Positions 27,826-42,734 of a stretch of 64,000 nucleotides of DNA are shown here, in pieces. The notes under the pieces are model-generated. The model had not been told where the DNA came from, did no database searches, and saw only the letters and a list, made by a program, of their open reading frames with translations. How positions within the stretch are numbered: position 1 is the first letter of the stretch; each line of letters starts with the position of its first letter. The translations under genes and the position numbers were made by a program. Source of the stretch: Kryptolebias marmoratus (taxonomy: Eukaryota > Chordata > Actinopteri > Cyprinodontiformes > Rivulidae); contig NC_051449.1 of assembly GCF_001649575.2 (NCBI RefSeq), forward strand, positions 13,129,971 through 13,193,970, in the 5' to 3' direction.

Positions 27826-28954
27826 AACAAACACACACACATACATAATTACAGGCAAAAACATTATCTCTTTACCTTTTTATTCAGTGGTGGGTGATAC
27901 TAAAGACACACAGATATTGTGACGTCTACATAGAATCTTAGAGCAATGAATCTAAACAGTGGAGAGATTTTAATCTGGAGCCAACTTCTCGACTTGTGCT
28001 TAATGCCGAGTGAAAAGTTTTGACCTTACCGAACCACCACTCTGCACCTTCATCATTACAAATCACAGCTTATTAACTAAAGCCAATTAGAGAATAATCA
28101 TGTCATGTAAGATGTGTGGCAGCTATCAGCTCGGATTAAACCAGACCTCCAAGTGTATGATAAGTACATGTGATGTGAAAATGAGCATCTCCCCCTCACG
28201 ATCAGTCAGAACAGAATCGGCACCAGAAGTGAAGCAAGAAGGACACCTAGTGGTAGAAACAGCAGTTCTCAAAAATCATTTGTTTACACTGGAATCGCTT
28301 CAAATCTGTCCTCGAGTCAAATGCACAAAATTCTGTTTTGAGACATTTCAGTTTTTCCACTCGATCAAAATAAGCAACTTAAATTTTGTTTTTCCCTCCT
28401 GAAATGACTGAGACGCTGCAGAAATAGTCCCGACCCACCCCCGGAGCTGCAGCTGTTTGTTGGTTTAAAGAATTTGTCAAACTGAAACCTTATCTTAGCT
28501 GAGGAAGATTTATGGGATCCAGTGCGATCCACCTGCTTGTCTGTCATCCCGGCATGAGCCTACACTATACTCAATTGTATCTATTAGCTTCTGTCTTTGT
28601 GCTGCTGCTGAAAATACCTTTAGAGGCGGCTTTTTATCTCGTCACTAGTAGCAATGTCAACCTGCTGCTGGTTAGAAGTGACAGAAAAAGTACACTTGAT
28701 GTCTCACTGCTCTGAAGTCTTTTCAGACACCAGGTGCTGTCAACAAGCATTTCTTTTTATAGAAAAAAATATACATAAAGTACAGTTCTGTCTCTTTGAT
28801 AAATTAGCAGCCCTTTTAATAAGGCACATTAAAGAAATATACATTTGTTTTGCCTAGATTGCTATAATTTTCTTATGACTATTTTCATAACCTTCCCTTA
28901 TATAGATTTATATACTCATATCCCACTGAGTGAGAACTGTTTGTGCCAATATCC

Positions 28955-28960
28955 TTTATT
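28955..28960 (-). promoter_or_regulatory. Candidate polyadenylation signal of mul1
   Basis: TTTATT on the plus strand (AATAAA on the minus strand) lies about 100 nt past the mul1 stop codon. This predicts a short 3' untranslated region. Confidence 0.6.
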
Positions 28961-29057
28961 GTAGTTACAAACTCAGAGAGTGGTTACTTAAATCCCTAAA
29001 GAGTAAGGCAGGCACAGTTTGTGTGGTGTTTGAGTCCACTGAGGTCCCACAGATGCC

Positions 29058-30868
29058 TCAAGGTTGAAAGACAGGCAGCACTCTGTCAATTCTTTGCCTA
29101 CAGATGGGACATTTTCGTTGTGGCAGGGCCTGGTAGCAGACGTAGCAGCAGCACACATGTCCACAGTTTAACAGGATGCAGTCTCGTGGATGATGGAGAC
29201 AAATCACACAGACGTTCTCTGGTCTTGCTTCATTAGCAGGTTGCCTCGCAGCTTCAGCCCGTTGTTCTGCGAACATCCTCCGTTCTTGCTCCTGCTCCCA
29301 GCGAAATTTCAGGTGACGGTAGTAGCGTAGACCAACCCAGAGGAGGACTGCCGCTCCCGCCAAAGAAGAAGCAACAGCCAATGCCTTCCACCACAAAGTC
29401 GTGCTGTAATTACTGCTGAGCAGGGTTTGAAAGTCTGCCGTGCTCAGGAAGTACTGGGAACCATCAGAGGGGGGTAGGAGACACAAAGTGTCATCTGCAT
29501 CTAATCTCACCTCGCCAACACCAATAAGAGTCGTCCCCACCTACAAAAAGAGTTCAATATGTACGTTAGGATTGCTTTGTCAATGTCTGAAGTGAAAAAT
29601 ATTTACATTTACTGATTGCATATGAATTCATGACTGAGTTACAGGTCTCATCCAACAACTGACTTTGAGCATTTCCTCGATCTCCAGTTGACCTTTAGGC
29701 TTCACCCCGCTGACATACTGTTCTATAAGGTTTCCAAAACCATAACTAGCCTGGATAAATTTCTCATAGGTGATCTCTGTGTACGTTCCAGCTGCTTTGA
29801 GAGGGTGCAGGACTTTGACTGAAGTCTTATCTAATCCAACCAATAGAAAGGGCACCATGTTCACTCTTTGGTGCAAGATATGCTCTGTGTCTATCCTATA
29901 ACAAATAAAAACATAATATATTTAACACGCATTAATGAAAATTCAGTTTTGTAAAATATCTGAGTATGACCTGTTCTCACCATGTGCGTAAAATGCCGTT
30001 CCACATCAGCTTGTGCTCTTTTAATGTGAACTTTTGAAACACACCAAAGATTTCTTTCTGAAACTGACTCGTCAGAGGCTTTTCTTCACTCTTCACAGTA
30101 CCTGTAACATATATACACACAAACAGTGGTGAGAAAAAGAAATACAGGTGATTTAAAGTATAGGAAAAAAAAAATCTGTCAGCTCCTGCATGAAAACAAA
30201 TGAACTCTGATTACCTTCGATGACAGCGTACTGTAGACATGCCCCTTGAGTAACTTTCAAAAGCTCTTTGAGTTTTTCGTCTACGGTGAAACGTGGAGCA
30301 TTCTGACAACGCAACATACAGATTGTTAAAATATGTAGTAAGCAGCAAATGCAATAATTCTAATTTGGCAAAATTGCACACAAGATCGCATGACCATGTT
30401 CAAGAGCAGCTTGCCTAAAAAGACATTTTCTGCCCAACACAGCAAAAAAGTGGACAAGAAGAAAATGTCTATATTTTACACTTATATTTTCTAACATTTC
30501 TCAAGATTTTTAATTTTCCATATATATTTTTTTTAATATGTAGAGTATTTAAATCAAATTAGCAAAAAAACTTCTCAAACTTAAACTTGAGTAACACAAG
30601 GAACACATTGGTGCTTTAGTCAAGCTCTGATCATTTTGAATTCCAACAATCCGTAACCATGAGCATTCAGATGCATTCAAAAAATAACAGTTTTGAAAAA
30701 CATTACATTATAAAATATGTTACTTTAAAAAAATTAAAAAAAAATACAAACTTCAAGTTTATTGACAGCTGACTGGCTCTTCTTATACAGACAGTAGAAC
30801 AAGCCCGAGAAGGCAAAGCTGGCACCAAGACAAACGGCCTCTGTGAGGGTCACAGGAAATCCATCCAT
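29058..30868 (-). CDS. mul1: Mitochondrial E3 ubiquitin ligase 1 paralogue (five coding exons)
   Basis: Outer-mitochondrial-membrane RING ubiquitin ligase; the family acts in mitochondrial dynamics and NF-kB signalling. Coding exons are 30868-30752, 30302-30215, 30101-29981, 29895-29664 and 29540-29058; phases agree and give 346 residues (human MUL1 352). The order of parts is: a first membrane helix at about 11-29, an intermembrane GIDE/BAM-type domain with QYAVIEG, LKEHKLMWN, HQRVNMVPF, SGVKPKG and EEMLK, a second helix at about 239-260, and a C-terminal RING with Cys297, Cys300, Cys312, His314, Cys330 and Cys333. The last exon acceptor is TTTTTGTAG. The sequence is clearly diverged from human MUL1 outside these motifs, so this may be the mul1b-type copy; the symbol is given at family level. 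It stands head-to-head with alg3 and beside camk2n2. A non-coding first exon probably ends at 31452 (CCAG|GTAAGA) and joins 30895 (GTCGCAG acceptor). Confidence 0.93.
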
Positions 30869-31451
30869 GCCCTTTAAGACCAAACAAACAAGCACCTGCG
30901 ACATTTAGAAAGAGTAAATACATCAGCTGTCTACACTTTTACAGACAAAAAAGCTTATTGTGATGTATAACAGAGAGCTGCACAGAGTACAGGCTGAAAG
31001 AAGTGTGAAAAAGAATAACAGAAATTGATCCAATTTCCCGCAGAATTGGACTTTTTTCCCTTGCTTTTCACCACAACATAAAGCATGTATGTTGACTTAA
31101 TGCATTCTGCAAGTATGTAAATCCAGAGAATAACCCTGTAAATCAAGCGTTTTTTAACCATAATTTACTCTTGAACTGTAGATATTATTAAGAACGTACT
31201 CTTTAGCACTAAACGGGGTTAGAGTTAGGGGTTAGTATCTTAACTTTGTTTATTTTGTTGAGTAAAGTTAGCTGTTAGCCTAACATTGCTAAGGCAACCA
31301 ACAATGAAATCAACACATTCTAACAACCTCACGTCATTTAACGTTATGAGACGTGACCCCCCAAAAATCACGTTTTTTAAATATACAAACACATGTTTGT
31401 TTGTTCTTTTTAAATCAGGTAAAATAAATCAAAGTTTCTTGTTTTTCTTAC

Positions 31452-31602
31452 CTGGAACAAAAGAGAAACCTGTCAAGCTATGGTTACTCAGGTCACGTGA
31501 CGAAGAATTTGGAAACGTCACGTATCAACGCTGCGTGCCCACTGCGCATGTCTGTTACGATCTTTCTCTTCCACGTCGCTCGTCTCTCTCAAACCCCCCG
31601 AG
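31452..31602. promoter_or_regulatory. Shared mul1/alg3 head-to-head promoter
   Basis: Only 150 nt separate the predicted mul1 leader exon end (minus-strand donor at 31452) from the alg3 start codon, so both genes must start here. The interval holds the palindromic E-box TCACGTGAC (31493-31501), a CRE-like ACGTCACGTA (31515-31524) and CCACGTCG (31571-31578), one base from the complement of the ATF6/XBP1 element TGACGTGG. No TATA box is seen. The sites are sequence matches only. Confidence 0.6.
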
Positions 31603-35788
<4,186 letters not shown>

Positions 35789-36550
35789 GCCTCAGCCCGA
35801 TTGGACTCGAAGCCCAATCAGCTGCTGAACAGCCTCCATCTTTCCTCCTATTTGATCCGCACAACATCCATACAGAGGGAGGTCTCTGGGGTCGACTGTT
35901 TGAGTGGACAAAAGCAGCCATTTGATGCTTCTCATTTCTCACTGCTTAAAGAGACATAAGCTAATCTGGTGGTGCGGACAGATACATGCAGCATGTGATG
36001 GCTTGTAGCTGAGACTTGCAGTTGACGAGACGAGAAGTGATGGATTCTCAGGTGTTGTTTTAGGTACAGAATTGAAAACAGCTGTTTCATTGTTTAGAAC
36101 AAATTACAAAACTACTTCTGTTTCAAACTGCACTCTAGCCATAGTTTATTGGCACACGAATTATCTCATGTGTACACAGAAAGCAATATGTTGGAGTGGT
36201 TTGCCAAAGAAGTAGGATTAGATGCTGTAGTTTTAAATTGACTGCTCATAGGCCCAAATAGTTTTTGTCAAGTATTTTTACAAAGTACTGCAAGTAAACA
36301 GTAGACGGCTTTAGTTGTCTGTCTGTTGGATTCGTGATGAACCTATGTGGACACTTCAACATAATGTTAAAAAAAACAAACTACAATTTAAGGTTAAAGG
36401 CAGTTTAACAAATACAAATAATAAAAGCTGAATGTTGAAACTTTTTAATTATTGTTTTGTTTAGTTTTTTCAGGAGCTGAGAAATAAGTGAATTTCGTGG
36501 AGGGGTTTGAGTTTTGCAAAGATCCATCAGGTTTTAAAGGGCTCTTTTTA

Positions 36551-36556
36551 AATAAA
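36551..36556 (+). promoter_or_regulatory. Candidate polyadenylation signal of alg3
   Basis: AATAAA lies about 760 nt past the alg3 stop. Candidate signals for the convergent vwa5b2 (TTTATT on the plus strand at 36729-36734 and 36744-36749) are only about 180 bp further on, so the two transcripts end close together or overlap. Confidence 0.45.
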
Positions 36557-37092
36557 GATTTGGCTAATAATTGGTTAGATAATCATCTGCTTGGAGCAGA
36601 GGATTAGTTTTCAGTCAACAATCTGAAGGATACTGAATAGCGTCAGTGTTCTGAATGAATCACACCACTTAACCTCAATGCTGTTTTAATTTTCACACAG
36701 GCAATCAAATGATTGGCTTCCAGCAGGTTTTATTTCCCCAATTTTTATTATGTAAGCAGTTCTTTCATTATTTTACAAAAGAAACAATCTGATAGTCCTT
36801 CACAATGATTCTACATTTGGCATAGTACAGATTACATTGACTTTACGCTACATTCTAGGCTACAAAAAGCTTATTCAGATGGTCAAGGCATTCTCGTGTT
36901 TGCATAAAGCACAGCTCTAATAAAAGGCCACTTGGTCTATGTTGTATAAAATTAGAATGGACTTGGCACTGGTTTATCATTAGTTACAGTTAAAATACAG
37001 CATTTAGTTTTTCGTGTAAAGATTTTCAGTCATTATTTGGAGTCGGTCTGTAAATCAGTAAGTCTGGCTCAGTTTCTTCTGAGATGATTGTC

Positions 37093-39330
37093 TCACATAT
37101 TATTGGGGTTATAACACAGCATGTTCAGTTTGATGTTCTCGTCCCAGTGACGCAGCAGCAGGAACAGCTGCCTGGCTGCTCCTCGGAGCCCTGCGAGGTC
37201 CACCCCCTCCGGCAGCTTCTGACAGCGCAGCCAGAAGTCTGCTTTCGCCGCCACCAGTTCCCACTCCATGAAGTACCCGGCACACCGGTGCTCCAGCCAA
37301 GCCAGAGCCACGGCCGTGGCCCAGGTCGAGCCCTCCAGGTCCTCCTGAGCCAACTGACCGCTGCCCTGGAGGTCACCTGACTCTGCCGAGGAGCCCTCGC
37401 ATATGTCCGTCTCTGAGCCCCGGCCGCTGTCCGCTTGTCCCAGGCTCTGAGAAGGACCGATGGACAGCTCCAAGGAGCCCTCCTCCGAGCTGAGGAGGTC
37501 AGGGGGTGAGGTGACAGGGTCTCGGTCTGACAGGTGTCTTCGCACAAGCCTCAACTCCCAAATCAGGGGGTTGTCGACGGGAGTGTGGTGGAAAGGAGGA
37601 GCGGACGGTTTGGCGATGGAGCACGAAGATGGAGAAAAGGTAACGTGGTGGCCAGCAGGAGCCCCTGGAGGCTTGGCAGACGTAGATAAAGAGGGAGCGC
37701 TGGGAGACGTACAGCGGAAGGCTGGGCTGAGGCTGCGGCGGTGCAGGCCGTAAGGCGACGCTCGTTTAAGGCGGTCCAGGGGGATCTGGACACAGTCTGA
37801 GTAGATCTCCGTCAGTAGAAAGGCCCCTGAGGCCAGCTGCAGATGCACCTGAAGGAGAACCATTGATCAGTGAAACAAATCAGGCTTGAAGTTTGTAATA
37901 CTGCATGGTTTGGAAAAAAAAAATTTGAGAATTTTCATTTTCTGTAAAAATGCAATGTGAATGCTGAATGACTGCCATAATTCACTGAAACTGAGTAGCT
38001 AAAGAAAAAAAGCAGAGCAAAAGCTAAAAATAGCACAAGATGGTAAAAACAGACCATGTATGCTGAAATTGATTTCAAAACCAATAATTTTGGAAGAACT
38101 AAAGAGATCTCAGGTGTATTTCTATGGGGAAAACATTTGAAAATAAAGGTAAATAATATGAAAAATATCAAAGTTACAAAATACAAAAGTCATTGCACCC
38201 ATCTCCTGAATGTGCTGAATATGGTGATATGAAGATGGCTAAACTAGCATAAAATATGCAGAAGTAATTGGATAGCAAAAAAAAAAATGTATGAAAGAGT
38301 AAAAAAAACAAACTGTAAAACAAATACTCGTGATCTGAAGCTGCTTTGAACGTTTTGGTAATTCTGCCACAGATTCTTTCAGACGTCTTATCCACATGTG
38401 CTTTCAGCTCACCAGAGGCAGGTAGTCGGGAGCTTCACTCTCAGGTTGTTTGTCCGTCTCTGCAGATAAACAGTGAGACTTGAGAGGAACCTGCTTTCCT
38501 GATGAGATGGAGGACCTGAGTCGGCCCAGAGGGAACCTGGAGATGCAAGAAAACGGGACAAAGCAGACAGTAAACCGTAAAACTCTCGCATCTCCGCTGA
38601 AGTTTGCAGTAGCACCAAATCTTTTCTCATCTCCAGTGAATATGACAAGAATTCCGTGTTTCACAGAACGAAAGACTTACCTGGTACCAAAGAAGCTCTC
38701 CATTGACTTGCTTTCTATAGATCGCTGCGAACAGTTGCATGACAGGCCTGACGTTACAGGAGCCATGGAACAGGAGCCGCTGCCACCTACGTCTGAGGCA
38801 ACATTGGGAAGTATTGTTTCATGAGCACTGTGATAACAACATGTTGTGTTTCTCTCACCAGAAATACTAAAGACACTACCCCCAAATCAACAAATTTCCA
38901 TTTGCTCAGGGGCTTTTTAGAGTGGGGCATTATTTAGACGTGTGTGAGATCAAGTCTGAGGAAAGAACCGTCTTTGCTCTGCTGTCTGGTCAGTTTAAAA
39001 TCACCATTTGGTCAGAACCCTCTGTCCTTGAGACCATCCTGACCCTCGAGTGTTCACGCCGAGTGGGCAAAAATACTTACAAGAGATGTAACACTACAGG
39101 GTGGGGCAGGAGTGTCATCTCTGTCTGAGAGATACAAAGATCGCTGATGACCTAATGTCTGCAGACAGAAACGGGTGCAGCAGTCGTCCAGTCTGTTTAC
39201 CTGTAAACTTCCAGGTATCTTCCATCTCGTCGTAGTCCCTGCTGGACCGGCGCCTGCCCAAACCGACGGAGTAGGCCCTCTGCCTGCGACCGCCTGACTG
39301 AGAGGTTTGCCTTTTGCCCAAATGAATCCC

Positions 39331-39364
<34 letters not shown>

Positions 39365-42300
39365 AGTCCCCACGATTAGATCTGTCATGACCCTATAAAA
39401 AAACAAAACAAAACACAACAAGATTATGTGACATACTTTGCTGTGAGTCTGTTTTAGTAATGTTAGAGGAGTACATGTGATGGAATTCTCCATTTTTATG
39501 AAGCCGAAAAAAACATTTGAAGAAACAGTTTTAAATCTTCAGTGATAAATGGCTGAGCTCCTCAGGCGTTTAGTCCAGAGTGAGACACCAAAGACAGAAT
39601 CATCACTACCTCGAGCGGTAAAGAGACCGCTCTGAGACATGTAAACACAAATGAACGGAGAGGTGTGCTACAAATGGGTGCTAAAATCCTAAACATAGCC
39701 AAGCAGAAGGGACGATTATTGTTAAAAAGCCTTGTAAATAACCATATAATGCCAAACTGACAACAATATAAATGTCTATAAAGGAGCATTTGCATGAGCA
39801 TCTATGGAAACTTTGAAATTTGAAGTTGTTTTAGGATGGCAGCAATTCCTTTTGGTCTTGGTCTGACTAAGACTAGCCATTAGCCCATCAGTTTAGTCAG
39901 AATTAAACTGTTTCACCAAACTCAGGTCATTTAAAGAGCTATCTGCAACAGGTAAGTTTTATAATAGATTGTATGTGCAGTAAGTTAATGTAGTGATTAA
40001 ATGACAGTAAAAACTTTGATGGTTCTACAGAAGAAAATAAAAAGAACTTAGTGAAATAATTGCGTGCACGGTCTTTGTGTTTGAGTTGGTAACACACCTG
40101 TGGTGTGGATGTCCATGTTGTCTGAGAGGCCTTTGCTGATGTTGCCATCAGTGGTGGTGAAGGCTGTGTACATGCATATGATGTTACAGTGCTTACTTGT
40201 CTGAATGGCCTTCATACGATATCGTTTGGATGAACCTAAAACAAATGAAGTACAAGGCAAAATGAATAAGAGATTAATACTGTGCTTAATAGTTTACAGC
40301 TAGGAATAAATCCGTTTTTACCATGTCCAGCATCATTCTCTTTTTCTGCCATTTTCTCAAAGTCTCTTATAACTGAGCGAGCAGTCAGTTGGTGAATGAT
40401 CTCCTCCCACGGCTTTCCTCCCTCTTCCCTGCCAGCTCCACCCTCATCGACCCCAGTCGGTGACCCCTCGGGGGTCCAAAGGTGCCCCAGGTCCACAGTG
40501 ACCTCCCAGGACACTGGCCTGCCGCTCAGCAGGCCGTGAATGTGGGAGCGACACTGACCCGGAGGGGGGTCTTCAGGTGAGACAGCGGTGAAGAGATACT
40601 CTGGGTCCGTGAGGCTGTCCCAGTCCAGGGGGGAGGCAGGAAACAGGAGTCCATCTGAAGGGTCAGAGAGACAAGGTGGAGATGACACTGATGTAAAAAA
40701 ATCGTTTGCTTTTTAGCACTCTTACTAACTCACTGGAGTCAGTGAGGCTTCTGTGGGACTCAGTCTCTTGTGATGGAGGCTTCGTTTCTCCATCACTTTC
40801 GTCCAGCCTCCCTCCCAGGGTTTGGTCAAAGGAGACCCTCTCCAGAGCTCTCCTCAGGCGATGCATCTCTAGTTCACCCTGGGGTGAGGAAAAACTCCTC
40901 GCTGCCATGGTTGAACGAGCCAAAGCTTTCTGTCTCCTACGAGACTCCTCGCCTCTGTCCGGGCGCCCATCCTGATTGCGTGAGAGTGAAAATAAAAAGC
41001 ACTGCCACGTTTATCAGATTGTGAAATAGCTGTCATATACGCCGCAAGCTCCAAAGGTTTCATACCTTTCCCTTTTTGGCTGCTTTGTCAGAAGTTTCAG
41101 CTAAAAGGTTTTGCTGCCATTCTGGATCAGCCCAGCGAGATAAAGATGGCGGTTCTGGTTGGGGCATCCTCTCAAGACCCTGTGGCAGAGACCCCGTTTC
41201 CAACACGGGGCCGGAGGAACGAGACTCTGAAAGGAACACGCCACCTGCAGAGTCAGAGTTTGAGGCATGGATGTGTGAATGGGAGTGACTTTGAAGACTT
41301 CGCTCGCTGCTCAGGGAGCAGTGGGTGAGGACGTACTGCTCCTGAATGTAGGAGCTCTCCTGGATCCTCCTCCTTATCCCGCTGGACCAGTCCAGCTCCA
41401 AACCTAGAGTGGAAAAAAAAACAGCTGTTCACCACCTTTACAGAAGTGTGTCCATGAAAATGGGGTTCACTGATGAGGTGCTGACCTGGACTGGTGCCGG
41501 GGTCGATGTCTCTGGCGCAGGAGAACTCTGAAGAAATTTCTCTGGATATTTCTCTCAGAGCCTCCTCCAGGTCCATTGCGTCGGCACAAGTCACCACAGG
41601 CATGAGCTCAGAGGGAGGAGGGGACGAGAGCTCATCGTTTGACTGGCCAAAAACCGAACCCATGGAGTCCCGGTGCAAACTTCTGGATTCCCGTCCTTCA
41701 GACTAAAAACAGAAGAACTCAAAAATCATTCGCAGACTGATTAAAAACTCCTATGTTTTAAACTACAGTGATGTGGCTCATACCTCTGTCTTTTTTGCTT
41801 TGAAATTCGTCATGTCGTAAAGAGTGCAATATCCAGTCAAACAATCACCAGGATAGAGGGGAGGGATTTCATTGGGTGAAAGAAGAGCCTCCATGTTCTC
41901 TGGCAGGTACCAGTCGATCCGAACATCCGTCAGAACGGGTTCAAAGGCCTTTTTTAGAGATTTGATCAGCTGCAGGAGAGTTAGGCAACCGATTATGATA
42001 CTTTCAAGCTTAAACAGTTAATTATACAAATAAAAAAGCTGTTTAAATAAAGAACTATTTGACATCTTTAAAATAACAGCAGTCCACAAAAGGCACTTTA
42101 TGAAGAGCGACCATAAAACAAAAAGCTTATCAACCTGTGATTTCATCATCACCAGTTATTATATGATTACTCTCCAAGAATATATGTAGAGTATAAAAAC
42201 AACTTGGCTATTTAAAAAAAAGGTTACTATTAAAATTGATAACTCCTAGCCTTAAATAGTTGTAGATGTACATGCAAATGCACACGTCTTAAGAGATCTC

Positions 42301-42701
42301 ACAATATTGCACAAGATTGTGCATAATGTCATTTACAAGGTTTGACCAAAACTTTGTTCCTTCTCAGCATAAGATGGTTTTAGATTAAATCTCCTTCAAA
42401 ACAATGATAGGCCTTTAAAGAACTGATCCTGTTCACACTGTTTGTAATTGTTGTATAATTCCTATTTATCCACTAGGTGGCAGTGCTTCGCTGCTGCAGA
42501 CCTTGGGCTGGAGTCTCTCCTCATCGTCCAAGAACTCTGTCATCCCTCCTGTCAGTCTGGCGACTCCCTGCAGGAGTCTCCTGCAGGCTTGGGGTCCAAG
42601 GCCCAGGCCAAAACATCTGCAAAGGTCACACAGGTGATGTAGACATTTACAAGCCTGACAATACTGAGTCCTGGTTTGTTTGGGGTTTTTTTGCTTTCTT
42701 A

Positions 42702-42734
<33 letters not shown>

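Larger units (their letters stand above)
22600..28950. other. Gene-free interval camk2n2 to mul1
   Basis: No exon was recognised. It contains CA/GT microsatellites at 24.3-24.8 kb, a Tc1 relic at 25.8-26.4 kb and the longest R1 repeat copy at 27.1-27.8 kb. By analogy with human gene order, ece2 could have been expected here. No HExxH zinc-protease exon or other neprilysin-family segment was seen. Confidence 0.5.

Noticed and set aside
39067..39148. Possible extra vwa5b2 exon on the minus strand (LYLSDRDDTPAPPCSV, donor CTT|GTAAGT)
   Set aside because: Exon 17 (ending in G at 39201) joins exon 18 (starting at 38786) in perfect phase without it. Inserting this segment leaves the wrong phase and brings in a stop in the remaining frames.
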